From Anisus vortex (lineage: Eukaryota; Mollusca; Gastropoda; Planorbidae), in contig OX421500.1 in assembly GCA_949126835.1 (NCBI GenBank), forward strand, positions 17,552,181 to 17,616,180: a DNA stretch of 64,000 nucleotides. Reading direction: 5' to 3'. The notes under the pieces were generated by a model. The model made no database searches. It had not been told where the DNA came from and saw only the letters and a program-made list of their open reading frames with translations. The translations under genes and the position numbers were made by a program. The first letter of the stretch is position 1. The number at the start of each line of letters is the position of its first letter. Positions 23,701 through 35,700 of this stretch are shown piece after piece.

Positions 23701-26700
23701 CCTTTATATAAATAATTATAACTTTTTTACAAAGAAGTCTTTTCAAGTCTGCTTTTTTTGTTTTATTAATTTGAATTTTTTTATTTTTATTTTTTTTTTG
23801 TGATTTCGTTGATATTGTTACGACGACAATCCCCTTGTGGTCAGAGCCGTGTAGATGTTGTTGATCATTCTCGTTAGACCTAGGGTAGACTTTGGTTAAT
23901 ATTATTTATACTTTAGCATTACTCGTACTCCTTATCGTCCTGGGAACAAACTCAAGATTTGCGTTCTAACAGTTCCTTTCCTTGACGTGGAAATTGTAAA
24001 TAAATATATATTATGGTATTGTAAACAGTAAAGTAGAAAAGTAACTTGACAAGGAAGCTTCAGTGTAAATATTCAATCAAGAATATATTTATTTTAACTC
24101 AGGTGATAACTCCGATGTGTGCAAGTATATACAATATTTACAGCAATATTAAAACAGTGCTAACACAAGCGTCAATCACAGGCTTAAAATAAATTATCTA
24201 CAAAACTAACTGTCTAGCTCAGCGCCCGACGCCTTAAATACTCGCGGAGATAAGCGGGGAACAGACCCATTAAGAAAGGGGTAAAAATAATGGTATCATT
24301 TCCAAAACTCATAGTAAAAACGATAGTTTTAACATGAAATCCCCTGTACGTAACATAATAAACTATTCCTAGCTATTCCAAAAAATTGAGGTCGGTACAA
24401 GAGTGGATTCTTAGAATAGTCTATGCTTAGTACCTCCCACAAAACTCGCATTGAGAGAGAGCTTCGGGTGATATTAATATGTAACAATATATTTAATATT
24501 GTCAAAATACATTTTTTTTATTACTCCCTCTTCTATTAGTCAAATCTGCAGAGCTGTTTGCTCTCTTGCAGTTAATGCCAGACAAAGATATTTACATGTC
24601 TTTTTTTTAAGTTGTTCAATACTGCTATATAGTGTGTTGGTAAAGGTAGGTTGAGGGGGGGGGGAGCAGAGTGTATCCTAGCTAGGTTAGCTCAAGAAAT
24701 TCAAGCAGGAAATGTTCCACTGTTTTTTTGTGAGCAAGGGCAAAGTCTGCTGTTAGATGGGTGAGTTGGGTTTATTCTATTTATGTGTGAGTTGACTGCT
24801 ATATGTATTGTTCTCAACTGGAAAATAGTGTATTGTTCTTTGCGGGGGAAAAACTTTATTTTGTGTTGTTTGTTAAGCTGATTTATTTCTTTGTAAAAGT
24901 TTCTTCCAATGGTTCACTGAGCCCATTGATTTAGCCATTCCCCTTTCAAGTTGTTTTTTACTGTGTTGTAGCTGAGAGTTCTTTCATATTGGTCCATGCT
25001 AGCTCCCTTTCTAGCCAGTCTGTCAGCTTTTGCGTTGCCTGGTATGCCAATATGTCCTGGGATCTATTGTAGAGTTATGTTGATGATGTATGTGTTTATT
25101 ACGTAGTCCAAATTGTGTTCTAATAGGGTGATTTCTTTCAATCCTTGTGAGTGTAAAGAAAAGCATCAAAGCTGACAAAAATAATTATGCAGATGCTCTA
25201 GCTGCAGAAGCTGAGGAAGCAGCCAGAAATGGAAATATGAAAGACTTGTATACCATCATTAAGAAGTTATCTGGGAAGTTTAGTAAACCTGAAAGACCGG
25301 TAAAAGATAAAGAAGGAAAGCAGATAATCGATGACGAAGGACAAAAGAGAAGATGGGTGGAATACTTTGAAGAGCTACTCAACAGGCCAGCCCCACCAAA
25401 CCCACCTGATATCGAGCCAGCAGACATAGACCTGCCAATAGACTGCAATGCAGCTACAAAGGAAGAAATACGCCAAGCCATCAAGAAGCTTAAAAGCGGC
25501 AAAGCACCTGGACCAGATGTTATCCCTGCGGAGGCACTGAAAGCGGACGTGGAGACTACAGTAGAGTTCTTACACCCCCTCTTCCAAAAGATCTAGGAAG
25601 TGGAGCAAGTCCCAACAGAGTGGAAAGAGGGATTACTAATTAAACTCCCTAAGAAAGGAAACTTGAGCACCTGCTCTAACTATATAGGAATTACCCTACT
25701 ATCAATCCCAGGAAAAGTGTTCAACAGGATTCTGCTTGGCAGAATGCAGGATGCTGTTGATACGAAGCTACGAGATCTACGAGCCGGTTTCCGCAAGGAT
25801 AGATCCTGCACTGACCAAATAGCTACACTGCGCATCATCCTGGAGCAGTCGCTTGAGTAGAATTCCTCCTATATGTCAACTTTATTGACTATGAAAAGGC
25901 TTTTGACAGCGTAGACAGGGCATCACTTTGGAGGCTGCTAAGACACTATGGGGTCCCTATAAAAATTAACTCTATAATTAAAAATTCTTATGAAGGATTG
26001 AAATGCAGAGTGATCCATAGAGGCCACCCAACTGAGGCATTCCAAGTACGGACAGGAAAGAGACAAGGTTGTTTACTGTCGTTATTTTTGTTTCCGCTAG
26101 CGATATATTGGGTAATGAGGACATCAACATCAGATAAGCGTAATGGCATCCAGTGGACGCTTTGGTCATGACTAGACGATCTAGATTTTGCGGATGACCT
26201 GGCATTACTCGCACATACCCAGCAACAGATGCAGGAAAAGACCAACATCGTGACAGAAAACTCCACTCGCCTTGGGCTCAACATCCACAAAGGGAAGACC
26301 AAGTTCCTTAAGGTCAACGCAGAAAACACATCGCATTACACTCTCAATTGTGAAGCGCTAGAAAAAACTGAAGAATCCACCTATCTAGGCAGCATCGTCA
26401 ATAAGAAGGGTGGAACCGACGCCGATGTAAGATCAAGAATGGGCAAGGCCAGGACAGTCTTACTCCAACTTAAGAATATCTGGAGCTCAAGAGAAATATC
26501 ACTGGAAACAAAGATCAATATCTTCAACTCAAATGTTGAGTATGTATTACTCTATGGTGCTGAAACGTGGAGGACCACAGCTACCAACACCAAGAAGATC
26601 CAGACTTTCATAAACTCATGTCTCAGGAGAATTTTGCATATACGCTGGCCGGGCATGATCAGTAACGATGAGCTCTGGAGTCGCAAGGTCAACAGGCAGC

Positions 26701-29700
26701 CGATCTGGAGATCATGCAAAAAAGATGGAGATGGTTGGGTCACACACTCCGAAAACAGGCTTCCAACATTACCAGACAGTCTCTATCGTGGAACCCCCAA
26801 GGGAAGAGGAAAAGGGGCCGACCTCGTAACAGCTGGCGACGTGACCTAGATGCCGACGTCAAGAGATCATGTCATTATTGGGGACAATTGGAAAGACTCG
26901 TTCGGGACCGGGATGGCTGGAGAGCCCTTGTTGGTGGCCTATGCCCCGCGAGGGGTAGTAGGCGTAAATAAGTTAGTAAGTTGGTGAGGTTTTGCTTGAA
27001 ACTGTTTGAAGTGCTAATTGAGATTAAGTGAAGATTACTATATCTGATGGGGCAAAATGTGTGTTGTTATATTTATGTTCTACTGTCTCAATGTTCATGA
27101 CATATACTTCTGCTTGAAAGTGTGTGCAATAGTTCCCACATGGTGCACTTATCTCAAGCCATTTTTTTATTAGGGAAGATCAGGCTAGCGCCCAGTTGTG
27201 AAGTATATGATTTGAATTAGAAATCTCGAATGAACATGTTTGGTGTAACAAATGCAAATGTTTTGTAGTACGGATGTGACGTCAGATGGAAACAGAAGTT
27301 GGAATAAAATAGTAAAATAAAGATGTCCATGTTATTAAAATAATAAGTTCAAATAAAGTGTAAATAAAGAAAGAAATTAAAGCTACATGTAAGTCTACCT
27401 ACTATTATTATAATAAAAGAAGTGTTAATTTTATGTACGAAGTATTTTATAAGTACATCATAAATAGATGTCAATAAATTAAAGTATATACGCTACAAAT
27501 GATCAACATAATAAACGACAATGATTTCAACTAATAGAGAACGCCTCAAAATATAAGTATCAACTATAGGGCGTTTGCAATCCCGTGACAAAAAGCACGT
27601 GATTTGTTTTTACTTTGAGTAATGGTGTACAGTTAAATATGGCCGCTGTATTAATAAAGTTTCATATAGGCTCGAGCTTTTTTTAAATGATGTGTTGTGT
27701 TTTAAGTCTTATTAAGATTTAAGCTGTATTATGTATGTTAAATAAAATAGGCTATTTTATTATTATCATAGACATAGATCATAGACGATGTGAGCCTAAT
27801 AGTGACTTGACTAGATAGCCTGTTCACCAACAATATCACTTGACATCGTAGCCTAGCCTACGAAACATTAAAAGTGTAGGCCTATAAAGTGAAATTGAAA
27901 GTGTAAATAGGTCTAGCCGGCCCTAGCCTAACCACATTAATCAATTAATCTACAGTACTACTATTTACCTCCTTATTTTTTAGTAGGATAGCCAATATTC
28001 AGATGTGAATTTTGCATAATAAAGAAGTAATTTACTTTCACCACGTTACGTTTGTACCTCAAGTGGGTTCTATATTTACACAAATATGTCACTAAATTTA
28101 CACAAAAAACTTGAGCTCTGCCTACTGAGAACGCTCTATATGAAGATGACATTTACACTACTCCAGCATTTTTTGTGGCTTTAAATACTGAGCGATCTGT
28201 ATATATTTGGATGACTGTATATGTATAGCTTTAGATGGTTTCTAGAGGAACCTACTTTAAGTTCTAGCGGGTTAGATGTTTTGGTTAGGCTTTTGTTGTT
28301 CAGATTGTTGGTTGCCTTTGTCTTCCTCCGGGGGGGGGGGGGGGGGTAAATGTGAATGTCTTGTTCTTTTGCGTTCAACAAGTATTTTGTTTAGGTGGTC
28401 ATTCTCCAGTGTTTTGTACCTTTCGAAAGCTTCTAAAACTACCCTATCTCGTCTTAGTTGCACTTTCACTAAATTTTAGCCAAGAAAAGTCATTAATTTT
28501 CGTCTATGAGATATTTAACATTAGTAATTTTGATTTTTCACTACTTGGAATTAAGTTGGAAACGCTTTGGATTTAGCGGGAAAAATCGGTAAGTTTGACA
28601 AATTTACAACTTTTTCATTTATTTATACAAAACTTTTTTATTAAGCTTTCGTTTTTATCATGTAAAAATATGTATAATTACGAAATTTCATAACAATCGG
28701 CTACTGCACTCGATTCTTTGTGTTTAAATCCAAAATTACAAATAACATATAGCAAAAAATGTTGTTGTTTTTTTCTCGTTATATTTAGATCTAGCTGTCG
28801 AAAACTGTATGATGTATTTTTTTTATATTTATTATGTATAAATGTATAAAATGGTGTCAATTTTAACATTTACAATTACAGCACTTTTTTTAAAAAAATA
28901 TTATAAACTTTGATTGTAAAATCTATTTTTAGAAACTACACGCCTTTGTTCTTAGGTCATATTAAAGTCATATTTATTTTTAGAACATTAAAAAAAAACA
29001 CGTGGCATTTTTATAAAAGAAGGACTGAATTTTACAAAATAAATAAATAGAAAAATGACACAAATTAGCATTATCCGTGTATTTGTTTACTCATTATTGT
29101 ACAGCTCTATTAGAAAAGCCATGGTTAGGTCTTTTATAATAGGGTACAGCGTTATAGGGCACAACTAAACCTGTATTAAAGACACTACATGGGTAGCGCT
29201 GCATATGGGCTAGGCGATAGCTATAACTATAGCCTGTATATATATATAGGAATATAGGTCATGACTAAGAGTTAGCCTAGTCATTTTATACTATAGCATT
29301 TGGCTTAGACAAAGTCATGATAGCCTAGGGCTATTTACGAAGGCCATGATAAAGCTTGGTTTTGTACAATATTAGCATAGGACTAGGACTAATAATATCT
29401 TTGGCCAACTATAGTCTAAAGACTGATATATTCTATAGAACAAAGAATTCAACAATATTGTCTAAACGGTCATGACTAGGATTAGGCCTAGCCTAGCTAT
29501 AGTTACTATAGTAAAAAGTAGTCACATTCATCAGTAGACTATAGTGACATAGTAGGCCTACTGTACTGTACTATATAGTGTCTATAGCAGCCATGATTAG
29601 GTATATTATAGTATCTAGACTCTAAAACGTATGCCAATTACTTTCATAAAGTGTCTAGTAACAATATAACTAAAATTAATTATTTAAAAAATATGTAGGC

Positions 29701-32700
29701 CTCCTGAACCTAAACAAGACAGCCAAAATAATATTACAATGGCCATAGCATTTTATAAATTTAAAAAAAAAAAAAATTACTTATAAACCTAGATATTTTT
29801 TTAAATACTTAAAATGTTATACATTTATAAAAATTTTTTTTTTTTTTTTTTTTTTTTTATATTATTCATTATAGCTTCTCATATGGATCTAGCATTCAAG
29901 TTGAACATATAGAAATGAAAACAGAAAGGAAGACAACATCTTAATATAAAAGATAAAACAGATTGTGTTACTGTGTTCTTTTATTTTAACATAGTCTCAG
30001 AAAATGAAACCATATGGTCCCTGCGACAAAAATTACTAAGCCATAGAGGATTATTAGCTTATAAATATGTAATCATATATGGTATGCTGAAAATTTGAAA
30101 GTAAAAGTAAAGTACCCTTCGGACCAAAGTGAAAGACAATACTTTTATTGTCCATGTATAAAGAATAAAAATGAGCTCTGTCCATTATTTCAATAAAATA
30201 ATGAAAATTTTATGAATGATTTATGTTTAATAAAATACAACATTAAAAAAATTATATGGAAAAGAAATAGGCTAATTAAAAAGTCCAAATGCATACTGTA
30301 TTCAATATGTAGGCCTACACAACATTAAAGTTTTGAATAGAGCTTTTATTAAAAAGAATAGGCTACTCTTTTGATAAAAATTAAACCTATATAGAAAGAA
30401 ATAATTTTTGAAAAAAAAAACATTGTTAAAATAGTTTACATTGCACAAATGTTCATGACCCTTATGAGACAATATTGCATATGTGGTGCCACTGAACCAT
30501 GGTTCTGCTTATATAAATGGTAAAGGTTTAGTTTGTTTTTCATTTTTTTTAAACTGGCATAAAATGCCCAAGTATATATTAAAAAGAATTATTTTTCAAA
30601 CAAATAACTATTTTCAAGTACTGTTGGTTTTCATAAAATTGTAATGACTTTGTAAAAGTTACTTATGTATTAAATTATAATATAATGGTAATTTATCACT
30701 ATGTTCTTGTTTTCTGAACATAAATTAAAAAGTATATTTTGTATGTAAAAAGTATTGACTTAATTATTCATACTATAATTTTGAGTGTTAAATATTAAGT
30801 GAAATATTATGGATAAAGTAAAATGATATATAAATAAAAAAAAAATCATTTTATATTGTATTCTTTATTATCATTATGTGGCATGTTCGCTTAGCTGCTA
30901 TGCGTTCGACTGGCGATCCGAAGGTTCTGGGTACAAATCCTGTTGCAGGCCTGGATTTTCCCCAGGACCTAAGGATGCCCCTGAGTCTGCCCAGCTCTGA
31001 TGGGTACCTGACACTAGTTGGGATAAAGTAATGGCGGATGGGCATTATGCTGGCCACACATATCCTCGTATGCCCTGGTCACATAAACCGGTAAACGCTG
31101 CTTCACCAAATGATCAGTTCGGTCCGAATATTTTACATACTTTATTATCATTGGTAGGCCTGAAACAAGTTAACTTAAGATTTAAATAATTTTAAATAGA
31201 AACTAGTTTATTATATTTTTTTATATAATTTATAATCACGAAAAAACAAACATTTGCAGTCTTAAAATCTGTTTGCCATTTGTCTTTTTATTCTTTTTTT
31301 TTTTTGTCAATTTTAAAGAAAAAATTGTGTTGACATAATTTTTGCCTTTAACAAAATCAGTAAGTAATACACAAATATATTGCCATACTTGAGCATGTAT
31401 AGAAATGTTGATAATTTTCAAAATGAGGTGGGGCTCTAAACTAAACATTTCATTCAATTATAAAACATTTGCAAATTTAATTGTTTTTTTTAAACAGCTC
31501 AATTTTTTTTTAATGAAAGCCCAACACCCCTTTCCCTTTCACAGTGACTCCCCCCCCCCCGCCAAATAGTTTTTTCAATATGGGTCCCAACACCCCCTCC
31601 TATTTTTCACAGTGCCCCCCTCCCCACACATACATTCACACTGTGAATACATTTGAAATGACGTTACGTTAGAATGTTTGAGGAGTGGGTTTGATATATC
31701 ACGTTGCAAACATTATTTAAATACATTTTACCCAAATATAATGACAAAATGTAAATACTTTACAAAAAAAAATAATATTAAAAGTCTCTCCCCCCCCCCT
31801 CCCCCGTGTGGCTACGCCCCTTGTCTAGAAAAGTATGTGTATCCTATTCGAGATCGGGGGAGAAGAAACTTTGTGATGAGTAAATAACCTCATATCTATG
31901 TTTATTATGTTTATAGGTCAGTGGAGTCAACTTGTGATTAATAGTAAAATACTAAATTATAGAGTAAACGAGGTTCTGGGCCCCCTCCCTAATCGACACA
32001 TATGTAAATTGCTATTTTAAAATAAAAATAATATATAGTAGTAATATATATACATTTAGGCCTATCTTTTACGGTTTTAAAGTTATAGCAATTTAAACAG
32101 CTCAGTTCATGTAGAAACAAAAATGAGGTGTCATTGGAAAGCCTATACCAAGCTACATTTAACTAATAATGTTTTGTCTCAATTTTGTTAATTTTTACAA
32201 TTTAGAAAATTTTATCGAAGTACCTACTTAATGTGTTAATATTTTGATTCTTTTATGGTGAACCTAACAAAACATATCGAACGATATCAGTAATTTGCAT
32301 TTTGTGTTTATTTCAGTAAATTTGTTAATGAAATCTACTAGCATTAGGGTTACTAGATTGCAATAAAATTTATGTATAAGAAAAGCATAAAGTGAATTTT
32401 CCATTTAAATATAGAATGCTTATTGCTTGAGCTTGATGATACAGTAGCAGATATTTTTTGGCGTGAACTTAAACTACGTCAGAGAACTGCTATAGGGACA
32501 ACAAAAGAAAGTTATTTTACAAACAGACTAAAACAGGTAATTCAGTGTTAGATATTTTTCTTCTTCTATTAGCCAATCTGCAGAACTGATTGCTCTCTTG
32601 CAGATGTTAGATATAAACATTATAATATTATGTTTAACTCAATAACTACCATGGCATTTTCCCGATTTTTCCCCCGTATCGCCAGCCCATTTTCATGACT

Positions 32701-35700
32701 TTTTTTTTTACATAGGCCCAATGCATTTAAAGATATTTTTACAGTGTGTGTTTAAATAAAGCCCTAAGTATTATATATCAAAATAAGCAGAAATAAAAGC
32801 TTATTTAGTATATGGTAACAGAAAATTAAAAGTAATATAAAACAATGTTAAACTTAAGGTTAAACAAAGAATGTTGTTTTAGTGACAACGACAAAAACAA
32901 TAAAAATGTTCAACTTACAGTTTAATATCTCAGCAAGTAATAATCCAAATAAATAGAAACTTTGCACTCCTATTTAGTATCCATTTCGAAATATTCACTT
33001 CAAATTTCATTGTTTTATTTTCACAAATAAAAAAGATGCACACAAAAAACTGAACACAGTTAAAATGAAAAAAGAGGGGAAAAAAAATGGAAAATTAAAA
33101 CACAGTAATGTTTGGTTTAGAGTTGAAGCCTTGTGTGCCACAATTTGAAACAAGTTTCCATACATAAGAATGGTTGACTGGGGCAAGTGATGCATACATT
33201 TCTTGTTCGTTTTCGGAAACCTGGCTTACTGCAGACCTGACAATTTCGATCTTTCCCACCTGATTTCGAGAAATGGTTGCTGACAGCGAGACGAACCAAT
33301 GGATTATCAGTCACAAATTTTACTTCAGATGGTTGTGGAAGTAAAAGCACATTTTCTTCCTCTTGTTCTATTGCAGAAGCTTCTATCAGCTGAGTGATCA
33401 GGCTTAATTTAAAGTCTTTTAGGGTCATCTTCTTTGGTGTTTCTCGAGACAGCCTAAACAGAATGCTGGCATTGATTTGGGCGATTTCCAAAAGCCAGTG
33501 GAGTATTTTTTTCCACCACTTTCGGCTTTTTCTTTTGTGGCATCCATAATAGCCAACAAGCTGGTCTGCCTTGTAGCAACCATTCATACTATGATTGTAC
33601 CTATCAATAACTGTGGGCTTTATGATGTCCCCCTTTCTTGTCTGAATGGTAGATGTTGACACACTGCCTTTACTAGTAACCACTGCAACAAATTTTTTTG
33701 CCTTTTTATCCCTAAAAGCCACAGTTAAGAATTTGTGTTCATGTAGAAACCACTGCATCTGCATGTGCTGCAAGGTCAATTTCTTCAAAGCAGGTGGAAA
33801 GTTTTTTCTTCTTATGTCTACTGTGCCTGTGTAATAATGTTGCTCGCGGCTAAGGAATTCTAAAAGAGGAATGGAGGTGTAAAACCTATCACCAAAGATA
33901 TGGTGCCCTTTACTCAATGGTGATAACAATTTCTTAAATATCTTCTCAGCTTGAGAGGAGTTAGTGTCAAGGTCTGGATGGTACGCAGCTGCTGCTCCAT
34001 AGTATGTAAAAAATATTTACAACATAGCCGGTAGCACTGTCACACATGCCAAATGTCTTTATATGATATTTTGAAGGCTTAGTGGCAATATATTGCTTAT
34101 GCTTCCACCTTCCTTTGTATCCAATTACCATTTCATCAATGGAAAGGTTTCTTCCAGGGTAAAATGCTTCTTGAAACGATGCCACTAACTTTTCTAAGAA
34201 AGGCTCTATCTTTTCCTGAGCCTCAGCATTCTCCCCAGCCGCGTGTAAAAACGTATGAAATAAAGCCTCAAAGCGTCTTCTTGGCATAACCTGACCATAC
34301 CATGGAGTAAAAAGATGAGCATCCCTTACTGACCAATAACTTTTTATAGAGTCCCTGGGACTAAGTCCCATTGAAATCAAAATTGCAAAAAATTTCAATA
34401 GCTCTGACCGTCTGATTAGGTCAAAATCATTAAAAACAGAAAATCTTCGTTGCTGTGTTTCTAAATATTTTGCAGACAATTTCTTTGCATAAGCATTGAT
34501 ATCAGAGATAAGGGTATCCAAGATTTCATTATTTAGCAAAGCAAATAAGCAATCCAGCTCAGAAGACTGTCCAGTCACTTTATTCGTATGTATGCCATGA
34601 GATGAATTTTTTACAAAGCGAAAATTGTTATTTGTTTCACCTGCACTAACTTCAGTCCATGTATAAACATTGCTAGCTCCTATCCTTGTAGGCATTGATG
34701 TTGAGTTTAGGGTAGGGTCTGGGCCTAGGTTTACAATATTATTATCATTGCTAGTACTAGGCCTAGGGCTAAGACTATCTATGTTATTTGAACTAAGAGT
34801 ATTTAGCCGTTTGATGGGACCTTTTCCCTTGCTTGTATAGTGTGGGATACGCCCACTTTCATCACCACTTTCACTCGATTCACTCGATGAATCAGATTGA
34901 ACTTTTTCGTTTTCACTAAAAAAATCTTCATCCGAAGATAGTATTGAATTATCTTCGCCATTATCAGCGTTGCTAATCCATTCATCAAGCATTTGCTGTG
35001 CCTTTTGAGCACAAAACCTTTTAGGTGGGCGTTGTTCTGACGAGCCAGAATCCATTTTTGAACAAAGGAAAATACGATCGCTAAAAAATCACTTTTAAAG
35101 ACAAAAACCACGTTATCCTGCTGAAATTAACTTTTAAAAAGAACGATCCGGATGTAGACAACTCAAAACACGGAAGTTGGTTTTGTTATTTAAAATCTTG
35201 GATTGGATTTAGAAGCGATAAATATATAAGGGTGTGCGAACCGCAAAATGCGGCTCGTGGTCTTAAAAGCACAGCTGGCTTGAGCCGCAAAACGCGGCTC
35301 ATGGTAGTTAAAGAGTTTAATGCGATGTAATGCGATATATATTTTCTCATCAGTTATTTTTTTAAGTGGAACTGCTTTAATCCAACTACAATCATAAGAA
35401 CAAATCTGTTCTTGGCATATTTAGTTGGTGTCATTGGACCTATTGAACTTATTTAATTTTTTATGAAACAGACGTGAGATGATTGTACATGATTTTTGAC
35501 ATCTAATTTCATTCCTCGCCACCAAAAATTTAATTAGAGAGATTGATATGTTTTATTTGCACCTAAATGACCAGCCATAAGGCTCTCATAACCTGCTTTT
35601 ATTATGTTATGTATAAGAGAATCTGGTATGACGGGTTTTTTTATTTTCATTATTTTTAGACTTTGTGGTTTTTACTAAAATGTCATTAACCATTTTATAG

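Larger units (their letters stand above)
26986..30875 (+). other. Intron 4, part without identified elements
   Basis: Mostly AT-rich. 27560-27660 contains AAAAAGCACGTGATTT and ATATGGCCGCTG, a CpG-containing promoter-like patch, and 27265 a TGACGTCA palindrome. Repeated AGGCCTA-type words are frequent at 27850-29600. Poly-T/poly-A tracts at 29760-29860. Confidence 0.35.
32634..35320 (-). mobile_element. piggyBac-type DNA transposon, inactive
   Basis: Bounded by TTAA at 32634-32637 and 35317-35320, the obligate piggyBac target. The terminal inverted repeats start just inside: the left reads CTCAATAACTACCATGG and the right (complement) ACTCTTTAACTACCATGAG, about 18 of 21 bases matching with the TTAA included. 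The right subterminal region has a GC-rich hairpin (GAGCCGC...GCGGCTC). It contains one transposase gene on the - strand. The TIR start is not the usual CCC, so the exact ends are tentative. Confidence 0.7.

Noticed and set aside
30895..30945. tRNA gene
   Set aside because: Only an A/B-box-like head, with no full cloverleaf, and it continues into a SINE body found in five places.
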